Source of the DNA: Candidatus Melainabacteria bacterium
GTDB lineage: Bacteria > Cyanobacteriota > Vampirovibrionia > Obscuribacterales > Obscuribacteraceae
Assembly (NCBI GenBank): GCA_003963305.1
Contig: RXJR01000001.1
Location: 532,202 to 596,201, forward strand
Length of the DNA stretch: 64,000 nucleotides
Reading direction: 5' to 3'
Shown here: piece by piece, positions 33,665 through 42,281 of the stretch
How the letters are laid out: each line of letters starts with the position of its first letter
Position numbering within the stretch: the stretch's first letter is position 1
Made by a program: the position numbers and the translations under genes
Notes under the pieces: generated by a model
Databases searched by the model: none
What the model was told of the DNA's origin: nothing
What the model saw: only the letters and a program-made list of their open reading frames with translations

Positions 33665-34531
33665 TTATGACATTCTGGCCGTTACAACCCTTGGTGAGCG
33701 GGCCATGTCAAGATCTACTTGCACCTGCAACCATCCTGCTTCCTCGAAAATCGCGCATACAGAGCCGCTCTGGCCGTCTCCCACCTCGACTGCGATGCAT
33801 CCCTTACCGGTGCGGAATCGGCGCGGAACCAGCCTGGCAAAATCTCTGTAAAAGCCAAGACCGTCGTCCTCCTTTCCAAAAAGAGCTTCCTTCGGCTCAT
33901 AAATGCCTACTTCGGGTTGAAGCTGAGATGCTTGAAACGAGGGAATGTACGGTGGATTAGAGAGGAAAACATCGATGTCATCAGGCAAAAGTTCATGCCA
34001 ATCACCACATTCGATGCGCAGCCGGTCGGAAACTCCGTTTAGAACAGCATTTTGACTTGAGATCCGGCAGGCAGTCTCGGATATATCTACTCCGACTATC
34101 TTTAGGGCAGGATGAGCTTTGAGCAGACTGATGGCAATGGCTCCACTGCCGATGCCAACGTCAACCACGTTCAAGTCGCCCTGATTATCAGACAAAGAAA
34201 TCAACTGACTGGCTTTATGAACGAGAGCTTCCGTGTCCGCTCTTGGAATTAGAACGCCCGGTTCGACATCAAATCGCAAGCCCATGAACCACGTATGCCC
34301 GATGCAATACTGCAATGGAACACGTGCCTCACGCTTCGCCACTATTTCCTCAATTACCTGCTCTTGAGATTGTGCGAGCGCCTCTGTTGCTCTGAGAACT
34401 TGCTGCGCGGTATCACACCCGGTTGCATGTAAAATTATCAATTCGCACTCTCGACGTGCTTCATGATCCGCAATACCAAGTGCGCCCAGTCGATTGAAAA
34501 TCATTTTTTTTGCCGCGGCAAAGGTTGTCAT
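33665..34531 (-). CDS. prmC: Release factor glutamine methyltransferase PrmC
   Basis: 288 residues. PrmC methylates the glutamine of the GGQ motif in RF1 and RF2. The substrate-binding NPPYIPSF motif, the SAM-binding VVDVGIGSGAIAISL loop, and the ACELL-like N-terminal helical domain (RRECELIILHATG) are all visible, as is PLQYCIGHTWF. ATG 34531 (MTTFAAAKKM) gives the normal family length; an upstream ATG at 34606 would leave only 24 bp to the divergent gene at 34631. The RF1 gene prfA lies 1.3 kb away on the same strand, split from prmC by a plus-strand gene. Confidence 0.93.
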   Translation of the reverse strand: MTTFAAAKKMIFNRLGALGIADHEARRECELIILHATGCDTAQQVLRATEALAQSQEQVIEEIVAKREARVPLQYCIGHTWFMGLRFDVEPGVLIPRADTEALVHKASQLISLSDNQGDLNVVDVGIGSGAIAISLLKAHPALKIVGVDISETACRISSQNAVLNGVSDRLRIECGDWHELLPDDIDVFLSNPPYIPSFQASQLQPEVGIYEPKEALFGKEDDGLGFYRDFARLVPRRFRTGKGCIAVEVGDGQSGSVCAIFEEAGWLQVQVDLDMARSPRVVTARMS

Positions 34532-34630
34532 TCTCAGGCGTTCCCGTACGAGCGCTGGTGTAGAAAAACGCACCAGGTGGGTAGATAAGAGATGGCACCT
34601 CATCACCCACGTTAAAGTCAGTGCTCAGCA

Positions 34631-35806
34631 ATGGCTCGGATCAAAATTTTAGCCGTCTTACTGGTGCTTGCAGTTATGCCCGCACCATCGTTGGCTGAAA
34701 CTGCTCTCCAGCGTGGGGTACGTCAGTATAATGCCCGTCAATTCAGCGAAGCAGTCATTACGCTAACCGCAGCGGCCCAACAAGACCCGAAAAATCCAGA
34801 AGTTCACTACAACTTAGCTAATGCTCTTTTGCAGACAGGTGACTCAGTCAAGTCCGTGCGCGAGTACGAACTGGGTTATGCACTTGCGGGCAGCGGTCCT
34901 ATCGCCACATACTGCAGCAGTGCTCTCGCTGGCATCAGACAAAGAAATCACAACTCAAGAACCAGCACGCAATACTACCGCACCAATTACAATGGCGTAT
35001 CGCGCACGGCCATCCGCTGCCCGATCGGCACAGAGAGCCACCACGACGGCGTCGAAAAGGCACACGGCGGATTGTCGCCGGAAGAATGGAGCGTCTGGCG
35101 TGTTTATTACGACAGAGCTTTTAGAAGACTGGAAATGAAGGTAATACTAGCCATGGTGCCTAACTGGCAAAACATGACCGGCATTTCAGAACTCTATTAC
35201 TATGTCGACCGCAATCGCAAACTGAGAGCAAGGGTGAACAGATCTACAACCGATGAGTCGGTAAATGCGGCATTGCTTGAGGTTGTTCGCAACCTGGACG
35301 GCACTTCGGCAATCGAGTTTCCGCCCAATATCAAGACCGACAGTTTCAATTTTTACCACGGCGTCGATTTAGGCGAAGTTGCATTAGCCCTGAGACAGCA
35401 AGGTGCATCCACCTCGACTGCAGCAGCTATTACCAACACCAGAGCGAAACTTCAGCAAACCGCACAATCAGCCACTCAAGGCAAACTATCCGGGACAAAC
35501 ACAAGCACCGCCACCGATGCAGCATTGCAAAGCACCAAAGTGACAGCTGACGTGGCAGGAAAAGTAATCAGCAAAAACACCACCGAACTGAAAGCAACAC
35601 AGCAAACACTGCCACCAGATGCAGCATCACAGACAGTCAAAGGGCAGGTGCTTCCAGACCCAGCTGAGAAGGACGTTTCCGGGCAAATAAAAAGTGAGCC
35701 ACCGCTGCCGGAACAAAACTCCGGACAGCCGAAAGTCGAGCTCAAGCCTGAGCAAAAGACTGAAGCAGAGAAGCATTTAGAACCGGCGACGGCGCCCGCC
35801 AAATAA
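34631..35806 (+). CDS. Secreted TPR protein with TonB-C-like domain
   Basis: 391 residues. The signal peptide ends near SLAETA. Two TPR-like repeats follow (about residues 25-95), then a linker. A roughly 85-residue segment (about 165-250) has VNRSTTDESVNAALLEVVRNLDG, which resembles the C-terminal domain of TonB-type periplasmic proteins. The last 130 residues are Thr/Ser/Lys/Pro-rich and probably disordered. The gene is inserted between prmC and prfA on the opposite strand. Role unknown; periplasmic. Confidence 0.7.
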   Translation: MARIKILAVLLVLAVMPAPSLAETALQRGVRQYNARQFSEAVITLTAAAQQDPKNPEVHYNLANALLQTGDSVKSVREYELGYALAGSGPIATYCSSALAGIRQRNHNSRTSTQYYRTNYNGVSRTAIRCPIGTESHHDGVEKAHGGLSPEEWSVWRVYYDRAFRRLEMKVILAMVPNWQNMTGISELYYYVDRNRKLRARVNRSTTDESVNAALLEVVRNLDGTSAIEFPPNIKTDSFNFYHGVDLGEVALALRQQGASTSTAAAITNTRAKLQQTAQSATQGKLSGTNTSTATDAALQSTKVTADVAGKVISKNTTELKATQQTLPPDAASQTVKGQVLPDPAEKDVSGQIKSEPPLPEQNSGQPKVELKPEQKTEAEKHLEPATAPAK

Positions 35807-35811
35807 CCCGG

Positions 35812-36906
35812 TTAGCTTGGAAATGAATCGTTATTACCGAGCGATTCTTCCAGCCGACGCTGCTGATCATCCAAGATGGAAGCTTCAATCATTCGGTCCA
35901 GATCACCTTCAAGAACCTGCCCCAGACTGAAGTTGATATTCAGTCTATGGTCAGTGACACGGTTGTCTTTGAAGTTGTAAGTGCGAATCTTCTCAGAACG
36001 ATCTCCAGTACCGACTTGCGATTTGCGTTCGTCGTAAATGGCTTTTTGCTGTGCTTCCGTTTCCATTTTGAAAAGTTTTGCCCGCAAAATCTGCTTGGCG
36101 CGTTCTTTGTTCTGCAGTTGGCTGCGCTCTTCTGAACAAGCAACCATCAAACCAGTCGGCTTATGCACGATGCGCACAGCCGTTTCCACCTTGTTGACGT
36201 TCTGACCGCCGGCGCCACCAGACCGCATCGTGGAGATGTCCAGATCCTTTTCATCAAGTTGCACGTCGATTTCATCAGCTTCAGGCATGACGGCGACCGT
36301 AGCCGTCGAGGTGTGAACGCGTCCGTTTGCCTCGGTCGCAGGCACACGCTGCACACGGTGCACACCTGACTCATACTTAAACTTACTGTAAGCGCCTTCG
36401 CCCTTGAAGCTGACGATTACTTCTTTGTATCCGCCCAGTTCGCCCTCGCTGGCGCTGGCAATTTCGGGCTTCCATCCCAAACGATCGGCATATTTCAGAT
36501 ACATGCGCAGCAAATCGCCGGCAAAAAGCGAGGCTTCGTCGCCACCTGTTCCGGCGCGAATTTCCACCATGATGTCTTTTTCGTCGTTAGGGTCACGCGG
36601 CAACAATAAATATTTGAGCCGAGTCGTAACTTCTTCCAGTTCGCTCTTACTGCTTTCAAGTTGAGTCTCGATCTCTTCTCGGTCGCCTGGTTCGGCGTCA
36701 CGCAGCATCTCTTGATAGTCGGCGATATCGGCTGTGAGCTTCCGATATTTATTGAAAGCTTCAATGGTCGGTTCAAGAGATCGCTTGGTCTGATTGAGTC
36801 TCTTGTAGTTGGCCAGATCTGCAGTTACATCAGGATCGTAAAGCTTCTGCTCAAGTTCAAGGTAAGTTTGCTCGATCTCTTTTAGCTTCTCGACAAAATG
36901 ATCCAT
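35812..36906 (-). CDS. prfA: Peptide chain release factor 1
   Basis: 364 residues. RF1 reads UAA and UAG stop codons. It has the PxT recognition tripeptide in [14 protein letters not shown] and the catalytic GGQ in [13 protein letters not shown]. The N-terminal domain 1 helices and the SEKIRTYNF segment are all present, so it is complete. It is convergent with the secreted TPR gene (5 bp between stops). tRNA-Ser lies just upstream on the same strand. Confidence 0.97.
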   Translation of the reverse strand: MDHFVEKLKEIEQTYLELEQKLYDPDVTADLANYKRLNQTKRSLEPTIEAFNKYRKLTADIADYQEMLRDAEPGDREEIETQLESSKSELEEVTTRLKYLLLPRDPNDEKDIMVEIRAGTGGDEASLFAGDLLRMYLKYADRLGWKPEIASASEGELGGYKEVIVSFKGEGAYSKFKYESGVHRVQRVPATEANGRVHTSTATVAVMPEADEIDVQLDEKDLDISTMRSGGAGGQNVNKVETAVRIVHKPTGLMVACSEERSQLQNKERAKQILRAKLFKMETEAQQKAIYDERKSQVGTGDRSEKIRTYNFKDNRVTDHRLNINFSLGQVLEGDLDRMIEASILDDQQRRLEESLGNNDSFPS

Positions 36907-36939
36907 AACCGCAGCCTGCGTTTAATAAGTTTAAAAGAA

Positions 36940-37026
36940 CGGAGAGGGAGGGATTCGAACCCTCGCTGCGTTTTAGCGCAGACAGTCTTTCCAGGACTGC
37001 ACGATAGACCACTCTGACACCTCTCC
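36940..37026 (-). tRNA. tRNA-Ser (GGA)
   Basis: 87 nt on the minus strand. The acceptor GGAGAGG pairs with CCTCTCC and the discriminator is G. The anticodon stem CAGTC/GACTG encloses CTGGAAA with anticodon GGA. The long variable arm (TGCG...CGCA) is as expected for a class II serine tRNA, and the T arm is GAGGG-TTCGAAT-CCCTC. The 3' CCA is not encoded. Confidence 0.96.
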
Positions 37027-37044
37027 GAGTAATCTGGAAGTGCC

Positions 37045-37053
37045 ATTATATCA
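37045..37053 (-). promoter_or_regulatory. Extended -10 promoter of tRNA-Ser
   Basis: Minus strand TGATATAAT, a perfect -10 with the upstream TG. The predicted start near 37038 lies about 12 nt before the mature tRNA. No good -35 is seen, as is common with extended -10 elements. Confidence 0.6.
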
Positions 37054-37146
37054 AGGAAGGTAGCCAAGGCAGCCGATAGCAACAAATGCTTTCGACAAAA
37101 TTGGGCAGCAGCTGAACCATCTAGAGATGTTGCTACTTAATTGCGC

Positions 37147-37956
37147 TTAAACATTGACGAGTGAGCGAATTTTTTTCTGAGCAGATTTGATCAGCGGCAA
37201 GAATTCCTCAGCCGTCAAACTTGCGCCGCCAACAAGCGCTCCGTCAAGATCGCTTTGTTCGAGTTGCTCATCAATGGTGGAAGGTTTGACGCTACCGCCG
37301 TAGAGAATCGGCACGGCATCGCCAGCCTGGGCAGAATCTTCGCTGCGGAAGACATCGTTAATAGTGGCGCGAATCAGGGCGCAGACGCGATTGGCTTCAC
37401 CAGCCTCACAGGTTTTTCCGGTACCAATGGCCCAGACGGGCTCATAGGCAACGATTAGAGTCTTCAAATCACCCACTTCGAGATCTGCCAGAGCCGCACC
37501 TACTTGCCGACGCACGACCGCATCAGTGAGATTGTTTTCGCGCTCGTCCAGGCTTTCTCCAACGCAGACAATCGGCTTCAACCCGTGCTTGAGAGCGGCT
37601 TTGAGCTTGAGATTGACACTGGCATTGGTCTCACCAAAAAACTGACGGCGTTCGGAGTGCCCAATCAGAACGTACTCTGCGCCGACGTCGATGAGCATAG
37701 GCGGTGAGACTTCGCCCGTGAAGGCGCCGCTGTCATGATGATCCATGTTCTGGGCGCCGAGATTTACAGCTGAGCCCTTGATCACTTCACCGACCGGGGC
37801 AACACTCGTGAAAGGAGGAAAAAGAACGACGACCGGAAGGTCTTTTTCGCCTTGCACGCCTTTTGCAATCGCCTCGGCTAAAGCCCTGGCTTCGGCGCGA
37901 TTCTTATGCATCTTCCAGTTGCCCGCGATAATTTTGCTGCGCTTTGGATTGCTCAT
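37147..37956 (-). CDS. tpiA: Triosephosphate isomerase
   Basis: 269 residues. It interconverts glyceraldehyde 3-phosphate and dihydroxyacetone phosphate. Catalytic residues are seen in NWKMHK (Lys), IGHSERR (His) and [11 protein letters not shown] (Glu), with the phosphate-binding ILYGGSV near the end. GGGAG 7 bp before ATG 37956 fixes the start; a longer frame from 37998 adds 14 atypical residues. Complete. It is divergent from lipA across about 210 bp. Confidence 0.97.
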   Translation of the reverse strand: MSNPKRSKIIAGNWKMHKNRAEARALAEAIAKGVQGEKDLPVVVLFPPFTSVAPVGEVIKGSAVNLGAQNMDHHDSGAFTGEVSPPMLIDVGAEYVLIGHSERRQFFGETNASVNLKLKAALKHGLKPIVCVGESLDERENNLTDAVVRRQVGAALADLEVGDLKTLIVAYEPVWAIGTGKTCEAGEANRVCALIRATINDVFRSEDSAQAGDAVPILYGGSVKPSTIDEQLEQSDLDGALVGGASLTAEEFLPLIKSAQKKIRSLVNV

Positions 37957-38169
37957 TTCAACTCTCCCAGCTCGAAATATGACTGCAAAGTCGGGCACTT
38001 AACTGCACGGACTTTTCTCTCTTTAAGACCCAGATTCTACCCCATCAACCGATTTTGCCCACCAATACATGACGAAGCACGAAGGAGTTACCCCCAAAAA
38101 GTGGCCTCGAAGATGGCCGCCAATCGCTTATGCCCTAAAATACGATGACGGTTAAATAGGTTGTTGAAC

Positions 38170-39078
38170 ATGACTGATTTGCAATCCAAGTCGCAAAGCG
38201 GCACAGTGGATGAGGCTGAAAAGATTCAAAGACTGCCCGAATGGGTGCGACGGACCGTTCTCAACACGGAAGAGAACCGGAAAGTTCGCTCTATTTTGAA
38301 AGAACAGAAGCTGAGCACAATTTGTGAAAGCGGCAGATGTCCCAACAAAGGCGAGTGCTGGGCGCGCGGCACGGCTACCTATTTGCTGATGGGACCCCTT
38401 TGCACACGAACTTGCAAGTTCTGCTCAGTCAATAAAGGAATGCCGGACGCGCTCGACCCCGATGAGCCATACCGGGTAGCCGAAGCATCGCGCCAGATGA
38501 ATTTACGGCACGTCGTCTTGACTTCAGTCAATCGCGACGATCTGCCGGATCAAGGCGCCAATCACTTTGCACGTACGATCGCTGCTTTGAAAGAGCTGAT
38601 TCCCGACGTCGCCGTAGAGGTTCTAACGCCTGATTTCCAGGGACGAGAAGAGTGCGTTGCTACTGTTCTTGCTGCCGACCCTGTTGTTTTCAACCACAAT
38701 ATAGAGACTGTGCCACGGCTGTATCGCAAAGTCAGACCAGGTTCAAAATATGATCGGTCCTTGAAAGTTCTGGAAATTGCCAAGAAACTGCGCCCTGACA
38801 TTCCGACAAAGTCAGGAATAATGCTCGGTCTTGGCGAGACTAGAGAAGAGATATTTGAAGTACTGAAAGACATGCGTGCCATTGATGTCGATTTTCTGAC
38901 CATGGGTCAGTATCTGCGACCGAGCCGAGATCAGTTGCCGGTCAAACGTTATGTGACGCCGGAAGAATTTGACGAGCTCGGCGCGGAAGCCTGGAAACTT
39001 GGATTCAAAATGGTGCACTCAGGACCGCTGGTAAGAAGTTCTTATCACGCAGAAGAATTAGCCGAGCAGCTTGTTTGA
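38170..39078 (+). CDS. lipA: Lipoyl synthase
   Basis: 302 residues, a radical SAM enzyme that inserts two sulfurs into protein-bound octanoate to make lipoate for 2-oxoacid dehydrogenases and GcvH. It has the auxiliary-cluster motif CESGRCPNKGEC, the radical SAM motif CTRTCKFCSV, and the C-terminal RSSYHAEE whose serine ligates the auxiliary cluster. ATG 38170 with AGG 9 bp upstream is preferred over TTG 38161. The octanoyltransferase gene lipB is not nearby. A TPR gene starts 17 bp downstream and may be cotranscribed. Confidence 0.97.
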   Translation: MTDLQSKSQSGTVDEAEKIQRLPEWVRRTVLNTEENRKVRSILKEQKLSTICESGRCPNKGECWARGTATYLLMGPLCTRTCKFCSVNKGMPDALDPDEPYRVAEASRQMNLRHVVLTSVNRDDLPDQGANHFARTIAALKELIPDVAVEVLTPDFQGREECVATVLAADPVVFNHNIETVPRLYRKVRPGSKYDRSLKVLEIAKKLRPDIPTKSGIMLGLGETREEIFEVLKDMRAIDVDFLTMGQYLRPSRDQLPVKRYVTPEEFDELGAEAWKLGFKMVHSGPLVRSSYHAEELAEQLV

Positions 39079-39095
39079 CCATTTAGGAGTTGAGC

Positions 39096-40457
39096 GTGAC
39101 AGAGACGACTTCTGAAGAACAAATTCCGGAGCCACTCCTCGAAGCTCGCCGCTTACTTGATGAGGGCATGCTGGAACAGTGTCTTGCCACGCTCAAACCT
39201 TACTGGCTCGAAAACGAGCTTGATACCAGAGCTATCGCGATGTTCGGTGAGTTGATGCACGAAGCCGGCAGAAGCGAGGTATCACGCAAACTGAAGCGCT
39301 TATCCGACCTGCTTGACGCGCACTGGACAAAAACCGAAAAGACAGAGCAAACAAAGACAGACGACCAGTCCTTCGCACCAGATACAGTGCCGGTACAAGA
39401 GAGTGCAGCCAGCGACAATTCTAGTGCTGATGACATTCCATATGCATTGTTCGAGGCAGGTTTCGGGCTCATCGATCTGAGGCAGCACGAGCTAGCCGTA
39501 ATGCTGCTTGAGCGCTGCTTAAATTTGATGCCGAACGAACCGACCGTCAATTATGAAATAGCCTTTTCGCTGATGTCTCTGGCCAGATTCGAGGACGCCA
39601 TCAAACATTTCCAACTGGTTTTACAGGACAACGAAGATTTCGACACCGTCTTGAATTTGTCAGTTTGCTATACACTCACCCGGAATATTCCGGAAGCAAA
39701 AAAAATGATCGACAAACTAGCGACACTAACACACGAGGAAGACGAGCAGCGCGAACTGCAACATCGAAAAGTCGTCCTTAAGCGGCTCGAGCTGCTCGGA
39801 AACAAGCAAACGTTCACACCGCGCGACTGGCAATTTGTTCTCTACGGTGGCATTTTGCTGCGAAACAGCGAAGAGAATGCCAACCAGAAAGAAGATCTGA
39901 TGTCGATTGCATCCACTCTGGCCATTCTCAAAGGTTTGCTTGAAGGGCTGCGCATCGAATTCGAAGCGGTAGAGTTCTACAACCCGAACGCTCGTCCACT
40001 GGCTCGCATATTGGCAGAACTGATGGAGATTCCCTGCGACAGCTATAAAGGTCCCCATCGGCCGGACAGAGCCTTGCTGATATTAGCCTGGGCTACCGAC
40101 ATCATCGGTCCGCACCAGGCCTTTGTAGAGCATATGCATTCGCGCAGCATCTTTGCGTACGGGCTGACCTGGCAGGAACCATTACCGGTGGCACCGGAAA
40201 TTGCTGGATTGCTTGCCGACGAAGCAATCATGCCGTGGGAGGAATCCCGAGCTGAATCAATCGATGAGATTGTCGCCAAGATTTTAGAACGCGCCCGTGA
40301 TCTCGACTGCGATCCCGATATTCTTAGAGAAACTCAGGAAGCAGTTGAATATTATGATTCAAAGCGCGAGCTGCTCGTCCTGAACAACTGGACGATCTTC
40401 CCGGACAGACCGGAGTATACGGCTGAAGTGCAGAAACCAGAGGGCAAGAAGAAGTGA
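39096..40457 (+). CDS. Cytoplasmic TPR-like protein
   Basis: 453 residues, no signal peptide. A central block (about 100-230) is made of TPR-like repeats (AGFGLIDLRQHELAVMLLERCLNLMP, YEIAFSLMSLARFEDAIKHF). The C-terminal half is mostly helical, with few charged clusters and no enzymatic motif. AGGAG at 39085-39089 supports GTG 39096 as start. Its stop overlaps the GTG start of cobS by 4 bp, so the two are translationally coupled. A role with LipA or CobS is not apparent from sequence. Confidence 0.75.
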   Translation: MTETTSEEQIPEPLLEARRLLDEGMLEQCLATLKPYWLENELDTRAIAMFGELMHEAGRSEVSRKLKRLSDLLDAHWTKTEKTEQTKTDDQSFAPDTVPVQESAASDNSSADDIPYALFEAGFGLIDLRQHELAVMLLERCLNLMPNEPTVNYEIAFSLMSLARFEDAIKHFQLVLQDNEDFDTVLNLSVCYTLTRNIPEAKKMIDKLATLTHEEDEQRELQHRKVVLKRLELLGNKQTFTPRDWQFVLYGGILLRNSEENANQKEDLMSIASTLAILKGLLEGLRIEFEAVEFYNPNARPLARILAELMEIPCDSYKGPHRPDRALLILAWATDIIGPHQAFVEHMHSRSIFAYGLTWQEPLPVAPEIAGLLADEAIMPWEESRAESIDEIVAKILERARDLDCDPDILRETQEAVEYYDSKRELLVLNNWTIFPDRPEYTAEVQKPEGKKK

Positions 40458-41230
40458 GTTTCTTGCGTCGCTTAGCCCTGACTGCTGCCTACGTTACTTG
40501 CTTGCCAATCTATAAAGTGGATCTCGAGAACCCGGAGGAAATGCTTTCGGGACTGTCCAAGTATCTGCCTACAGTTGGACTTCTGATTGGCGGATGCCTG
40601 GTTCTATCCACCAGAGTTCTTGAAACGCTACACGCACCATATCTAGTGCTGGGAGCAGGTCTCGTTTTATTCTGGTTTATTTTCACGAGCGGTCTGCATC
40701 TGGACGGCTTGATGGATACGGCCGATGGAATCTTTTCGCATCAAAGCCCTGCCCGCATGCTGGAAATAATGCAAGATCCAAGAGTGGGAAATTTCGGCGT
40801 AATCGTCGGAGTCTTACTTCTACTTGTCAAATTTTCCGGATTGGCATCGCTTTCCGGTGCAGCACTTATGACGTCCATTTTTCTTGTGCCGGCTTTTGCA
40901 CGGCTGGCGGAAGTTTACGCCATCGGCAGATTCAAATATCTCAAAGAACAAGGCAAGGGAAAAATCTGGCACGATACGACAGACTATCCACGCGACTTCT
41001 GGATGTCGGCATTCCTGCCTGCCGTTTCTGTAGCAGGCGTGTTTTATGCGAACCATTCAGTAAGCGCACTGGTCACTCCCGTCATCACACTTTTTTCTGG
41101 GATGCTCTGTGCAGGCTGGTTGAACAAAAAACTAGGCGGTCATACGGGCGACACTTATGGTGCAACTGTAGAATTTGCAGAGGCTGCCGGCATACTCGCT
41201 GCTGCGCTGATGCACTGCTCGAAGCTGTAA
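40454..41230 (+). CDS. cobS: Adenosylcobinamide-GDP ribazoletransferase
   Basis: 258 residues, a polytopic membrane enzyme that joins alpha-ribazole(-phosphate) to adenosylcobinamide-GDP, the last assembly step of cobalamin. Family motifs are clear: GLHLDGLMDTADG with its acidic metal ligands, QDPRVGNFG, and GGHTGDTYGATVEFAE. About six membrane helices are visible. It starts with GTG overlapping the TPR gene by 4 bp. No other cobalamin gene or B12 riboswitch is in the window, so the rest of nucleotide-loop assembly must be elsewhere, or the gene serves salvage. Confidence 0.95.
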   Translation: MSFLRRLALTAAYVTCLPIYKVDLENPEEMLSGLSKYLPTVGLLIGGCLVLSTRVLETLHAPYLVLGAGLVLFWFIFTSGLHLDGLMDTADGIFSHQSPARMLEIMQDPRVGNFGVIVGVLLLLVKFSGLASLSGAALMTSIFLVPAFARLAEVYAIGRFKYLKEQGKGKIWHDTTDYPRDFWMSAFLPAVSVAGVFYANHSVSALVTPVITLFSGMLCAGWLNKKLGGHTGDTYGATVEFAEAAGILAAALMHCSKL

Positions 41231-41301
41231 GCAGGGGCTGACCACGCGAAGGATTGACTGCTCCAATCAGGCATTCGGCCGAGCAAAAGTCATGCCAGGG
41301 T

Positions 41302-42225
41302 CTAAAATCCGGCGTTCTGCTGAGAAGGATTTGCCGTTCCCTGGGTTTGCAAGTCTTGCTGAGCCTTGGCCTGTTGAGCATCCAGTGCCTGCTGAGCGGT
41401 TTCCTGCTCATTTTTGATTTGCTGCATCAACCGAGCCTTCCTGCCGCGATAGAGTGCAACTTGAAAAATGTCGCCCTCGCCGCGCCGCTGCGATGCGTTG
41501 TAAATGTCCAGAAAATCTTGCTCGGAAACAGCCCGGTCAAGAGCCTTTTTCATGCAATAACGGTCAAGGTCCTTGAGCTTGAATGGCTCGATGTAATGCA
41601 AAATCACCATCAACTCGTGAGCGTTTGGTTCGTCATCAATCAAGTCTTTGCACGCTTTGCGATTGAGGTCATCCATGGATAGAAGCTTCGCTTCTCTGGC
41701 AAAAGCCAGGCACTCAGGCACGGTCTTGACCAGGGTAAACGCCTTTTCCATGGAGAGGTGAGCGACGTCATTGAGTGCTACTTCCTGAGTCTTTCGAGCC
41801 AGATCATAGAGGTCATCAATAGATGTGGCGCTGCCTATCAACGAGTGGACAGCATCTCTGGTCACTTCATAACACTGATACTGCCTTGACTTTAGCGCCA
41901 CTTGAATAAAGTCTTGCCGTGACTGACAGAGCGACAGGGCTTTGACCATGCACTGCCGGCGAGCGTCCAGCATAGATGCTCCGGCAGATTCAGTATAGGC
42001 AGCGATAGCCAGACACTTTGGAATATCGTTGGCACCCTGTAGCGCCTGCATTACGACCGGAAGAGCTTTTTGAGCGTTCCCCGATTTGCAGGCTCGACGC
42101 AGTGACGACTGAGTTTGCTCATCTAAGGGAGAGTCGACTATGTCTTTTTTAGCAGCCCAACCGGGCACCATATTCAGTGCAAGGATGACAGCTGCTAAGG
42201 GAAGATAAACTTGAGATTTACGCAT
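41302..42225 (-). CDS. Secreted helical-repeat protein (307 aa)
   Basis: 307 residues with a signal peptide ending near PGWAAKK. The mature part is a run of roughly 35-residue helical units, several with paired cysteines spaced to fit between helices (KCLAIAAYTES, QCMVKALSLCQS, ECLAFAREAK). They look like Sel1/TPR-type alpha-solenoid repeats. The last 45 residues are Gln/Ala-rich coiled coil. I do not recognise a named family. It is convergent with cobS. Likely periplasmic binding or scaffold protein. Confidence 0.65.
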   Translation of the reverse strand: MRKSQVYLPLAAVILALNMVPGWAAKKDIVDSPLDEQTQSSLRRACKSGNAQKALPVVMQALQGANDIPKCLAIAAYTESAGASMLDARRQCMVKALSLCQSRQDFIQVALKSRQYQCYEVTRDAVHSLIGSATSIDDLYDLARKTQEVALNDVAHLSMEKAFTLVKTVPECLAFAREAKLLSMDDLNRKACKDLIDDEPNAHELMVILHYIEPFKLKDLDRYCMKKALDRAVSEQDFLDIYNASQRRGEGDIFQVALYRGRKARLMQQIKNEQETAQQALDAQQAKAQQDLQTQGTANPSQQNAGF

Positions 42226-42281
42226 AACCGAATTGTACCCACTTTACCCTTAATTTCGCTCATCCAGCAGTGTCGGGGAAC